A stretch of 64,000 nt of DNA from positions 3,658,001-3,722,000 of the forward strand of contig NZ_OZ244111.1 of NCBI RefSeq assembly GCF_965215655.1, in the 5' to 3' direction. Position 1 is the stretch's first letter, and every line of letters begins with the position of its first letter. Source of the stretch: Nioella sp965215655 (GTDB lineage: Bacteria > Pseudomonadota > Alphaproteobacteria > Rhodobacterales > Rhodobacteraceae). This document shows, piece after piece, positions 1-7,722 of the stretch. The notes under the pieces are model-generated. The model was not told the DNA's origin and ran no database searches. It saw only the letters and a program-made list of their open reading frames with translations. The translations under genes and the position numbers were made by a program.

Positions 1-1
1 C

Positions 2-1372
2 GAGGAAGCTGGCACGGCGTTTCTGTGCCGCTGCAAGGCCACAGGGAACGCACCGTTCTGCGACGGGACCCATTCCAGGCTGGAGGGGCTGGAGCCCGGC
101 GACGCCTCACCCCCGCCGAAGAGCGATGCGCCCAAGGCGGAACCCACACCAGAGGAGCCGACCGTGGCGCGTATCCACGCGCTGGCGCGCGATGGCCTGA
201 ACCAGCTTGGGCATCACGGTGAGATGGGGGCCATGGGCGTGCCGCGAAAGGACCTGCCACATTGGGATGACCTGCAGATCCTGCCCGCTCAGATGGCGCG
301 CAAGCCGCTGCTGGATGACGCGCCGGTATCGACCAAAGTGGTGATCGGGCCGCGGGCGGCGAGGCCGCTGGAGCTGGATATTCCGCTATTCGTGTCCGAT
401 ATGAGCTTTGGCGCGCTGTCGCTAGAGGCCAAGGTGGCGCTGTCGCGCGGGGCAGAACTGGCGGGGACCGGGATATGTTCGGGCGAGGGCGGGATGCTGC
501 CAGAAGAGCAGGCCGAAAATTTGCGCTACTTCTATGAACTCGCCTCGGCCCGCTTTGGCTGGCGGCCTGACCTGGTGGAACGGGTGCAGGCGTTTCACTT
601 CAAGGGCGGTCAAGGGGCCAAGACCGGCACCGGCGGGCACCTTCCGGGCAACAAGGTGACCGAAAAGATCGCCGAGGTGCGGGGGCTGAAGAAGGGACAG
701 GACGCGATTTCCCCCGCGACCTTCCCCGACCTGACCACGCCTGCCGATTTTGCAAAGCTGGCCGAAGAGGTACGGGAGAGGTCCGGGGGCATTCCCATCG
801 GTTTCAAACTGTCCGCCAACCATATCGAGGCCGATATCGACTTCGCGCTGGAGGCGGGGGCCGACTACATCATCCTCGACGGTCGGGGCGGGGGAACGGG
901 CGCTGCGCCGCTGATCTTCCGGGACCACATCTCGGTGCCGACCATCCCGGCGCTGGCCCGCGCAAGGCGGCATCTGGATGCACGCACGGGGCGCGAGGTG
1001 ACGCTGGTCATCACCGGCGGGCTGCGGGTGGCGGAGGATTTCGCCAAGGCGATGGCGCTCGGGGCCGATGCGGTGGCGGTGTCGAACTCGGCCATTCAGG
1101 CCGTGGGCTGTGTGGCCGCGCGCATGTGCAACACCAACAATTGCCCCACCGGGATCGCCACGCAGAAGCCAGAGCTTCGCAGGCGGCTGGATGTACAGGT
1201 CAGCGCCGAGCGGCTCGCGCGGTTCTTCGGGGCTTCGGTGGAGCTGATGCAGGTGCTGGCACGGGCCTGTGGGCATGACAGCCTGTCGGGGTTCCGCGAG
1301 GACGATCTGACCAGCTGGAAGAAAGAGATGGCGGAGCTGAGCGGCGTGCGTTTCGCGGGCGTGGGCGTGTAA
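2..1372 (+). CDS. CDGSH iron-sulfur domain fused to FMN-binding glutamate synthase-like domain (5' end off window)
   Basis: The frame is open from base 2, so the true start lies upstream and at least 456 residues are visible. Visible residues 9-24 (CRCKATGNAPFCDGTH) form a complete CDGSH [2Fe-2S] motif with ligands C9, C11, C20 and H24. A Pro/Glu-rich linker (about 28-55) leads into a glutamate synthase large-subunit-type barrel (about 80-440). That barrel carries the FMN-site-like stretch QGAKTGTGGHLPG and a C-x5-C-x4-C motif (C370, C376, C381) matching the [3Fe-4S] ligand spacing of GltB. It lacks the amidotransferase domain, so it is not a stand-alone glutamate synthase; related single-domain proteins include the C subunit of N-methylglutamate synthase. 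It sits 57 bases before a FAD amine oxidoreductase. The domain calls are solid; substrate and electron donor are unknown. A GTG at 164 would cut off the CDGSH domain and is not favoured. Confidence 0.85.
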   Translation, partial: EEAGTAFLCRCKATGNAPFCDGTHSRLEGLEPGDASPPPKSDAPKAEPTPEEPTVARIHALARDGLNQLGHHGEMGAMGVPRKDLPHWDDLQILPAQMARKPLLDDAPVSTKVVIGPRAARPLELDIPLFVSDMSFGALSLEAKVALSRGAELAGTGICSGEGGMLPEEQAENLRYFYELASARFGWRPDLVERVQAFHFKGGQGAKTGTGGHLPGNKVTEKIAEVRGLKKGQDAISPATFPDLTTPADFAKLAEEVRERSGGIPIGFKLSANHIEADIDFALEAGADYIILDGRGGGTGAAPLIFRDHISVPTIPALARARRHLDARTGREVTLVITGGLRVAEDFAKAMALGADAVAVSNSAIQAVGCVAARMCNTNNCPTGIATQKPELRRRLDVQVSAERLARFFGASVELMQVLARACGHDSLSGFREDDLTSWKKEMAELSGVRFAGVGV

Positions 1373-1429
1373 CGGCGATTGACCGGCGGCGCGCACGCGT
1401 GTTCGGTGTCGGGCAGAGAGGTGCCCGAC

Positions 1430-2722
1430 ATGATCGCCAACGAACGCCCCGTCATCGCCGACAGCCTGTGGACCGCCACGGCCAACCCCGCGCCAGACTG
1501 CCCGCCTCTGGTGGGCGAGGTGGAGGCGGATGTGGCCATCGTCGGGGGCGGGTTCACCGGATTGTCGGCTGCGCTCCACGCCGCTGAGGCGGGGCTTCGC
1601 GCCGTGGTGCTGGAGGCTGAAAGCCCCGGTTGGGGTGCATCGGGGCGAAATGGCGGGCAGGTCGATCCGGGACTTTATGTCGACCCGGATGAGGTCGACG
1701 CGCGGTTTGGCCCAGACATTGGCGCGCGAATGGTGGATTACATGGGGCGGTCGGGGCAGATGGTGTTCGACCTGATCGAGCGGCACGGCATCCAATGCGA
1801 CGCGCGGCCCGTGGGTTGGATCAGAGCGGCGCATAACGCGGCAACGCTGAAGGATATTCACGGCAAGGTGGATCAATGGCAAAGGCGCGGGGCCGATCTT
1901 CGGTTTCTGGACCGGGATGCGCTGACCGGGATGCTTGGGACCGGGGTCTATGCTGGCGGGCTGATCGACATGCGGGGCGGCAACCTGCATCCTCTGAACT
2001 ACACGCTCGGGCTGGCGGATGCGGCCATGCGGGCCGGGGCGGCGGTGCATGGGCAGTCACGTGTTGTCAGTGCCAGGCGGGAGGGCGCCACTCATGTGCT
2101 GCGCTCATCGCGTGGCGCTGTCCGGGCGGGCAAGGTCCTGCTTTGCACCAACGGCTATACCGACGGGCTGGCTCCACCCCTTGCGCAGGAGGTCGTGCCG
2201 GTCCGGTCCGTTCAGGTTGCGACCGACCCGCTGCCCCCAGATGTGGCGGCGAGCATCCTTCCGGGGCGGCAGGCGCCCTCTGACCTGCGGCGCCTGTTGC
2301 TCTATTTCCGCATGGATGCGGCGGGGCGGTTCATCATGGGCGGGCGCGGGGCCTATGCTGACCGGGCAACGCTGGCGCGGATGGAGTCGCTGCGAAAGGT
2401 CAGCGTGAAGATGTACCCGCAGCTTGCGCCCTATGGCTGGCGGCATGCCTGGGGCGGGTTCATCGCGGTCACGCCCGACCATTACCCGCGTCTGGTGCGG
2501 ATGGGGCCGGGGATGATGGCAGGGCTTGGCTATAACGGGCGCGGCGTGGCGCAGGCCACGGCCATGGGCAAACTGATGGCCCAGTGGGCAGCGGGGCGCC
2601 CCGAAGCAGAGCTGGATTTCCCCGTGACCGACCCGCAGCCGATCCCGTTCCACGGGCTGCGGCGGCTTGGCGTGGCGGCGACGGTGGCGAAGTATCGAAT
2701 GCTGGATGCCTTGGGGCTGTGA
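1430..2722 (+). CDS. FAD-dependent oxidoreductase (DAO family, PuuB-like)
   Basis: A 430-residue flavoprotein of the D-amino-acid oxidase/glycine oxidase superfamily. The Rossmann dinucleotide motif GGGFTG is at residues 39-44, followed by a typical E-rich second strand (VLEAESPGWGASGRNGGQ). The C-terminal GYNGRGVAQATAMGK closes the FAD site. Overall pattern and length resemble gamma-glutamylputrescine oxidoreductases and related amine oxidases acting on secondary amines. I chose ATG 1430 because GAGAGG at 1416-1421 is well spaced before it; the open frame also reaches a TTG at 1379. It follows the CDGSH-glutamate synthase gene on the same strand and may share its transcript, which suggests amino-nitrogen metabolism. 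The exact substrate cannot be read from sequence. Confidence 0.85.
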   Translation: MIANERPVIADSLWTATANPAPDCPPLVGEVEADVAIVGGGFTGLSAALHAAEAGLRAVVLEAESPGWGASGRNGGQVDPGLYVDPDEVDARFGPDIGARMVDYMGRSGQMVFDLIERHGIQCDARPVGWIRAAHNAATLKDIHGKVDQWQRRGADLRFLDRDALTGMLGTGVYAGGLIDMRGGNLHPLNYTLGLADAAMRAGAAVHGQSRVVSARREGATHVLRSSRGAVRAGKVLLCTNGYTDGLAPPLAQEVVPVRSVQVATDPLPPDVAASILPGRQAPSDLRRLLLYFRMDAAGRFIMGGRGAYADRATLARMESLRKVSVKMYPQLAPYGWRHAWGGFIAVTPDHYPRLVRMGPGMMAGLGYNGRGVAQATAMGKLMAQWAAGRPEAELDFPVTDPQPIPFHGLRRLGVAATVAKYRMLDALGL

Positions 2723-2800
2723 TAGCCTGACCGGGCAATTCTCTTGCTAAATGGCGGGAAACCTTCAATCCTTTAGAGGAAAAGGAGATCGCCCCCATCC

Positions 2801-4003
2801 ATGCGATATGAATTCGCCGATTGCCTGCTGGATACGGAGAGCTTCAAGCTCTTTCGCAACGGTGCGGCGCAGCCGGTTGAGCCGCAGGTGTTCGACCTGT
2901 TGCGGGTGCTGGCGGAAAACGCGGGCAAGCTGGTGTCGCGGGATCACCTGATCGAAGAGGTCTGGGACGGGCGTATCGTGTCGGAGGCGACGATCAGCGC
3001 CCGGATCAATGCGGCCAGAACCGCTGTCGGGGATGATGGCAAGGCGCAGGCGATCATCCGCACCGTTCCGCGACGGGGGATCGAGCTTGTGGTGCCAGTG
3101 CGCAGCGGTGCGGACCCGGTTGACGCCGCTCCTTCGCCGGTTTCCAGGACAAAGATGAATCAAACGATCCGCTACACGACCTCTGCCGATGGCACGCAGC
3201 TGGCCTATGCGATCTCGGGGAATGTGGATGGGATGCCGCTGTTGCGGGCCTCGCACCACGTGTCTCATCTGGAGCTTGAGTGGAACAGTTCGTTCTACCG
3301 GCCAACCTTCGACGCGCTTGGCGAGAGGCACAAGCTGATCCGTTTTGACATCCGGGGCGCGGGGTTGTCTGACCGTGCGGGCGATGATCATGACATTCAG
3401 CGCCACGTGGAGGATCTGGTTGCCGTGGCCGATTCCGCGGGGCTGGAACGGTTCGCGATCCTCGCCAATCTCAACAGCGCGCCGGTGTCGATCCGCTTTG
3501 CCTCTGAAAATCCGGATCGGATCAGCCGCCTCGTCATTCAGGGCGGCTATGCCCGCGGGCGCGCTCTGCGGGGCGGCAAGCAAAGCCAACCCGGCGAAGA
3601 TCCTTTCATTTCATTGCTTCATGGCAGTGGCTGGGGTGATCCGCAGAACGGATACATGCGGGCATGGGCGACGATGGCCGTGCCGACACTCAGCTACGAA
3701 GATGCCACGCGGTTTATCGAACTGATTGCCGGGGCCTGTTCAGGCGAGGATGCGCTGCATAGCAGGGTGGCGATTGACCGGTTCGACGCGCGTGACAGGA
3801 TGGCGGAGGTCAAGACGCCTACTCTTGTTATCCATCCCCGCAACGACAGCCTGCATCCGCTTGCGGAGGCGCGGATGATCGCAGCGGGTATTCCGGGGGC
3901 AGAGTTCCACGTGGTCGAAAGCGCGAACACGATCTGCCTTGCACCTGATCCCACCTGGGCCGAACAGATCGGGGCAATTCTGGAGTTCCTGGCCCGCGAC
4001 TAG
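2801..4003 (+). CDS. Winged-helix (CadC/OmpR-type) regulator fused to a degenerate alpha/beta hydrolase domain
   Basis: A 400-residue fusion. Residues 1-100 are a trans_reg_C winged helix (VFDLLRVLAENAGKLVSRDH, then the wing TVPRRGIELVVPV). Residues about 120-400 have the alpha/beta hydrolase pattern, with the oxyanion-side strand and IRGAGLSDR after the second strand. The nucleophile elbow, normally G-x-S-x-G, reads A222-N-L224-N-S226, so Leu replaces Ser. The position of the catalytic His near the C-terminus reads SANT (Thr377). Only the acid residue (RNDSLHP) looks intact. This suggests a ligand-binding sensor rather than an enzyme. No transmembrane segment separates the domains, so it should be cytoplasmic. 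It is monocistronic on the plus strand and converges on the next gene. Its regulatory target is unknown. Confidence 0.85.
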   Translation: MRYEFADCLLDTESFKLFRNGAAQPVEPQVFDLLRVLAENAGKLVSRDHLIEEVWDGRIVSEATISARINAARTAVGDDGKAQAIIRTVPRRGIELVVPVRSGADPVDAAPSPVSRTKMNQTIRYTTSADGTQLAYAISGNVDGMPLLRASHHVSHLELEWNSSFYRPTFDALGERHKLIRFDIRGAGLSDRAGDDHDIQRHVEDLVAVADSAGLERFAILANLNSAPVSIRFASENPDRISRLVIQGGYARGRALRGGKQSQPGEDPFISLLHGSGWGDPQNGYMRAWATMAVPTLSYEDATRFIELIAGACSGEDALHSRVAIDRFDARDRMAEVKTPTLVIHPRNDSLHPLAEARMIAAGIPGAEFHVVESANTICLAPDPTWAEQIGAILEFLARD

Positions 4004-4009
4004 GCTTCG

Positions 4010-4930
4010 TTAGCCATAGATATGACCGCCTAGGTATTTCGCGCCGGTATCGCAGGAGATTGTGACGACGCGTTTGCCGGGGCCGAGTTCCCGCGCCAGA
4101 TCAATCGCCGCGACGACATTCAACCCGGTCGAGCCGCCACCGAAGACGCCTGCCTCTGCGGCCAACCTGCGGCACATGGCGAAGGCAGCGTCCTGATCGA
4201 CGGTTCGGATATCGGTCAGGCGCGTCCGGTCGAGGAAGGGCGGCTCAAAGCCGACGCCGATGCCTTCAACCTTATGCGGTCCGCCTTTGCCCGTGGTCAG
4301 AAGCGGTGATTGCGCCGGTTCCAATGCGATCACGTCAGGGGTCTGGCCAGCCTTGGCAAGCCCGTCCGCCGTGCCCATAAGCGCGGCCCCCGTCCCAACG
4401 GCAGACACCAGCATATCCACGCGCCCCAGACGGGCGGCAATCTCTTGCCCCATCGGGATGTAGCCTGCGCGCACATCGGGGGAGCCGAACTGGTCGGCAT
4501 AGAAACTGCCGGGTTCCGCAGCCAGCGCATAGGCGCGGGATTTCATCCGCTGGATCAGCTCGGGCGTTATCGTGCTGTCAGAGGGTTCGACCAGCACCTC
4601 GGCCCCGAAGGCATCCATCGCCTGTTGCTTGCTGCGTGAGAAGGCATCGGAAAAGACCGCCGTAAAGCGCAGACCTAGAACCGCCGAAACAAAGGCCAGC
4701 GCCGTGCCGGTGCTGCCACCGGTATATTCCACCACGCGGTCACCTTGGGTCAGGTCGCCCCGTTCCATCGCGCGGGTCAGGACAGACACGGCCATGCGGT
4801 CCTTCATGGACCCGGTCGGGTTGCCACCTTCCATCTTAATCCAGATCTCTGCTCCGCCCTCAGGCTCGAACCCCTGAAGCCGGACCATGGGCGTCCCGCC
4901 AATCGCGCCTAATGCCGTGTCAGTCTGCAT
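4010..4930 (-). CDS. PLP-dependent cysteine synthase family protein
   Basis: A fold-type II PLP enzyme of 306 residues in the cysteine synthase/cystathionine beta-synthase group. The Schiff-base lysine is K43 in NPTGSMKDRMA. The substrate-carboxylate loop is EYTGGSTGTALA and the phosphate-binding glycine loop is VGTGAALMG. FGGGSTGLN and TISCDTGAKYL complete the active site. Family members make cysteine from O-acetylserine and sulfide, but several side groups have other substrates, so the gene symbol is withheld. I prefer ATG 4930, preceded by GGGGGA with 7-base spacing, over an in-frame ATG at 4945. It is divergent from trhO and convergent with the winged-helix fusion gene, with only 6 bases between the two stops. 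Confidence 0.85.
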   Translation of the reverse strand: MQTDTALGAIGGTPMVRLQGFEPEGGAEIWIKMEGGNPTGSMKDRMAVSVLTRAMERGDLTQGDRVVEYTGGSTGTALAFVSAVLGLRFTAVFSDAFSRSKQQAMDAFGAEVLVEPSDSTITPELIQRMKSRAYALAAEPGSFYADQFGSPDVRAGYIPMGQEIAARLGRVDMLVSAVGTGAALMGTADGLAKAGQTPDVIALEPAQSPLLTTGKGGPHKVEGIGVGFEPPFLDRTRLTDIRTVDQDAAFAMCRRLAAEAGVFGGGSTGLNVVAAIDLARELGPGKRVVTISCDTGAKYLGGHIYG

Positions 4931-5036
4931 GCTGCATTCCCCCATTGCCCGGATCTACCAACTGTGACTCCTTGGCCCGATACGATCAAGCTGGCCCATC
5001 TTGAAGCCCCCTGTGTGGCGGGTGTATGGAAACCGC

Positions 5037-5948
5037 ATGTATACTGTTGCTGCGCTCTACCATTTCACCCGGTTCGAGGACCCTAACGCCCTGCGCGCGC
5101 CCCTGCGCGTCCTGTGCGAGGCGGAAGATGTGCGCGGCTCGCTGCTGATCGCGTCAGAGGGGATCAACGGCACCATCGCAGGGCCGCGCAAGGGCATTGA
5201 CGCGGTGCTGGCGCATATTCGCGCCCTGCCCGGCTGTGCCGATCTGGAATGGAAGGAAAGTACCGCAACCGAGGCACCGTTCGCGCGGATGAAGGTGCGG
5301 CTGAAGAAAGAGATCGTCACCATGGGCGTACCCGGCGTCGATCCCAAGGCGAAGGTGGGCCATTACGTCAGGCCCGAGGACTGGAACGCGCTGATTTCCG
5401 CGCCGGATGTAGCGGTGATCGACACCCGCAACGACTACGAGATTGCCATTGGCACATTCGAGGGCGCGGTGGACCCGGAAACCGCGACGTTCCGGGAATT
5501 CCCGGCATGGTGGGAAGAGAACAAGGACCGCTTCCACAACAAGCGGATTGCGATGTTCTGCACCGGCGGCATCCGCTGCGAGAAATCCACCAACTACCTG
5601 ATCGAACAGGGGGTGGACGAGGTTTATCACCTCAAGGGCGGGATCCTTCAGTATCTGGAGGATGTGCCGGAGGAAGAGAGCCTGTGGCACGGGGAATGCT
5701 TCGTCTTCGATGAACGGGTTTCTGTCGGACACGGGCTGAAAGAGGGGCCGCATCTGCTGTGCCGGGCCTGCCGCCGCCCGCTGCTGCCAGAGGACACGAA
5801 GCGCGCCGAGTATGAACATGGCGTGTCCTGCCATCAGTGTCTGGAAGAGCATAGCGACGCGGATCGTGCCCGGTTCCGCGAACGGCAGAAGCAGATCGAA
5901 CTGGCGAAGGCACGCGGTGAACGTCACCTAGCCGGTGGCCCGGTTTGA
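5037..5948 (+). CDS. trhO: tRNA uridine(34) hydroxylase, rhodanese-related sulfurtransferase TrhO (YceA)
   Basis: A 303-residue protein with the TrhO layout. An N-terminal acylphosphatase/UPF0176-like domain (about 1-95) is followed by a rhodanese domain (about 120-230) with active-site loop CTGGIRCEK starting at C175, then a C-terminal region with paired cysteines (CRACRRPLL and CHQC) that looks metal-binding. TrhO installs 5-hydroxyuridine at tRNA position 34. The frame runs back to a TTG at 5001, but ATG 5037 fits the family N-terminus (MYTVAALYHF). Its stop overlaps the TTG start of the next gene, so the two are probably translationally coupled although functionally unrelated. Confidence 0.9.
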   Translation: MYTVAALYHFTRFEDPNALRAPLRVLCEAEDVRGSLLIASEGINGTIAGPRKGIDAVLAHIRALPGCADLEWKESTATEAPFARMKVRLKKEIVTMGVPGVDPKAKVGHYVRPEDWNALISAPDVAVIDTRNDYEIAIGTFEGAVDPETATFREFPAWWEENKDRFHNKRIAMFCTGGIRCEKSTNYLIEQGVDEVYHLKGGILQYLEDVPEEESLWHGECFVFDERVSVGHGLKEGPHLLCRACRRPLLPEDTKRAEYEHGVSCHQCLEEHSDADRARFRERQKQIELAKARGERHLAGGPV

Positions 5949-7009
5949 GTTCCGACGCGACCCTGTTTCAAACGACATCCGCGCGCACCGCGCTTGCCCT
6001 GCTGATCGGGATTGGATCGGGCGTCTTCGCCTATCTGATCGGCATGCCGCTGCCCTGGATGCTGGGGCCGATGATTGGCAACACCATCGCCGCGATTCTG
6101 CATGCCCCGATTGCGCCGCCCGCCCGGCTGCGCCCTATCGTGATCCCGATTATCGGGGTCATGCTCGGGTCTGGCATCACACCAGAGGTAATGGACGCGC
6201 TTGGTGATTGGGCGATCAGTTTTCTTGTGCTGCCCCCCTTTCTGATCGTGGCCGCCGGGGCGTCGTTTCTGTTTTACAGGCTGATCGGAAAGTACGACCC
6301 CATCACCGCCTATTTCAGTGCCATGCCCGGCGGGTTGAACGAGATGCTGATCCTAGGGGCCGAACAGGGCGGCGATGAAAAGCGCATCGCGCTGGCACAT
6401 GCCAGCCGGATTCTGCTGGTCATCGGTTTCGTGGCGCTGTTCTTCGGATTGATCCTCGGCGTGACGTCTGGCGGGCAAGGTGGGGCCGTCTGGGTCGGGC
6501 TATGGGAACTGGACCTGACCGATTACGCGGTGCTAGCGGCCTGCGCGGTTGCGGGGGTATATCTGGGCAAAGTGTTGCGGTTACCCGCCGCGGCGGTTCT
6601 GGGGCCTATGCTGCTGTCGGGGATCGCGCATTTCTTCCACATCGTCGAAGTGCCTCCGCCCACGGTGCTGGTGATCGCGGCGCAGGTCGTCATGGGTACC
6701 GTCATAGGCTGCCGCTTCATCGGGGCGAGTGCGCGCGAGGTGGGACATGACCTGTTCCTGGGCTTCTTTTCGACCGTCGGGATGCTGATCACCGGGGTGG
6801 GGTTTGCCGCCGTGGTTGCGGCACTGACCGATACCGACCTGAGCCAGGCCTTTCTGGCCTATTCCCCCGGCGGCCTGACCGAGATGAGCCTGCTGGCCTT
6901 CGCCATGGGCGGCGACATCGCCTATGTCTCGCTGACGCATATCGTGCGGATCGTGATCGTGATCTTCTCCGCCCCGCTGGTCTTTCGCTGGCTCGGGCGC
7001 GGTGGCTGA
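5945..7009 (+). CDS. AbrB-type integral membrane protein (PF05145)
   Basis: A 354-residue, very hydrophobic protein with about ten predicted membrane segments. The two halves are repeated: GLNEMLILGAEQGGDEKRIA in the first half and GLTEMSLLAFAMGGDIAYVS in the second, each after a proline/glycine break (SAMPGG and YSPGG). This internal duplication is the hallmark of the AbrB/PF05145 family. Members are often misnamed ammonia monooxygenase or AbrB regulator; they resemble transporters and no substrate is established. Translation probably begins at TTG 5945, overlapping the trhO stop by 3 bases. A good rho-independent terminator follows. Confidence 0.75.
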   Translation: MSSDATLFQTTSARTALALLIGIGSGVFAYLIGMPLPWMLGPMIGNTIAAILHAPIAPPARLRPIVIPIIGVMLGSGITPEVMDALGDWAISFLVLPPFLIVAAGASFLFYRLIGKYDPITAYFSAMPGGLNEMLILGAEQGGDEKRIALAHASRILLVIGFVALFFGLILGVTSGGQGGAVWVGLWELDLTDYAVLAACAVAGVYLGKVLRLPAAAVLGPMLLSGIAHFFHIVEVPPPTVLVIAAQVVMGTVIGCRFIGASAREVGHDLFLGFFSTVGMLITGVGFAAVVAALTDTDLSQAFLAYSPGGLTEMSLLAFAMGGDIAYVSLTHIVRIVIVIFSAPLVFRWLGRGG

Positions 7010-7040
7010 TCCCTTCTTCATTTCCTGAGTTTTCCAAAAA

Positions 7041-7064
7041 CGACGCTCAAGGCGTCGCTTTTTT
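7041..7064 (+). terminator. Rho-independent terminator after the AbrB-type gene
   Basis: The perfect 6-bp stem CGACGC/GCGTCG (7041-7046 and 7052-7057) has a 5-base loop and is followed by C and six T. It lies 31 bases after the stop codon and separates the upstream pair from the XRE-led cluster. Confidence 0.8.
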
Positions 7065-7093
7065 CCTTATTTTCAAGGGAGATGAAAAAACCT

Positions 7094-7145
7094 TTGACAA
7101 TTTCACGGGCGCATTGTGAATGTTTCAAGCGAAATTTCACGGACG
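7094..7145 (+). promoter_or_regulatory. Probable promoter and operator of the XRE-cupin-led cluster
   Basis: TTGACA at 7094-7099 is a consensus -35 element; a -10 is only weakly matched near 7116-7122. The 13-base direct repeat AATTTCACGGRCG occurs at 7099-7111 and 7133-7145, 34 bases apart (about three helical turns). An inverted pair GTGAA/TTCAC lies at 7116-7120 and 7136-7140. One copy overlaps the promoter spacer, as expected for autoregulation by the XRE protein encoded 12 bases downstream. The site assignment is inference. Confidence 0.45.
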
Positions 7146-7156
7146 TCGACTGAACC

Positions 7157-7711
7157 ATGCAACATCCCTCCCTCGGAGCTGACCTCAGATCCCTGCGCAA
7201 GCTGCGCGGGTTGACGCTGGAGGATATGGCCGAGCGGTTGGGCAAATCGGTCGGTTGGATCAGCCAGGTGGAACGCGATATCTCCACCCCCCGCGTCAGC
7301 GACCTGCGCGAGATTGCGAAGATCTACGAAGTGCCCCTGTCGCTGTTCTTCGGCAAGGCCACAGGCCCGGAAAACGAGATGGGCCGCGTGGTGCGCGCCG
7401 CCAATCGCCGGAAGGTGGGCGAGCAGGATGGCGGGCTGGTCGAGGCGCTGCTGTCGCCCGATCTGACAGATTCCTTCGAAGTGGTGCACTCGACATTTCA
7501 ACCCGGATCGTCGCGCATGGAGCGGACCTCCCGCCCCACTCAGGAACTGGCCTTCGTCATGTCGGGCAAGCTGGACATCTGGCTCGATGACGACGCTTTC
7601 ACCATTCGCGCGGGCGACAGTTTTCGCGTGCGCGACCAGTCTTACCGTTGGGCCAATCCCTATGATGAGCCCGCCGTCGCAATCTGGGTGATCTCACCCC
7701 CCGTCTATTGA
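7157..7711 (+). CDS. XRE family transcriptional regulator with C-terminal cupin domain
   Basis: A 184-residue protein. Residues about 6-62 are a Cro/CI-type helix-turn-helix (LRKLRGLTLEDMAERLGKSV, then WISQVERDISTPRVSDLREI). Residues about 105-182 are a small cupin beta-barrel (ELAFVMSGKLDIWLDD, AGDSFRVRDQSYRWANP). In such HTH-cupin regulators the cupin usually binds the small-molecule effector. It directly precedes the demethylase gene, 11 bases apart, so it is the natural candidate for controlling the whole 7.1-15.9 kb cluster. There is no strong ribosome binding site before ATG 7157. Confidence 0.9.
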   Translation: MQHPSLGADLRSLRKLRGLTLEDMAERLGKSVGWISQVERDISTPRVSDLREIAKIYEVPLSLFFGKATGPENEMGRVVRAANRRKVGEQDGGLVEALLSPDLTDSFEVVHSTFQPGSSRMERTSRPTQELAFVMSGKLDIWLDDDAFTIRAGDSFRVRDQSYRWANPYDEPAVAIWVISPPVY

Positions 7712-7722
7712 AAGGATCCGCC

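Noticed and set aside
422..2050. 542-residue minus-strand ORF across the first two genes
   Set aside because: It overlaps both well-supported sense genes and has a His/Arg/Pro-rich shadow composition.
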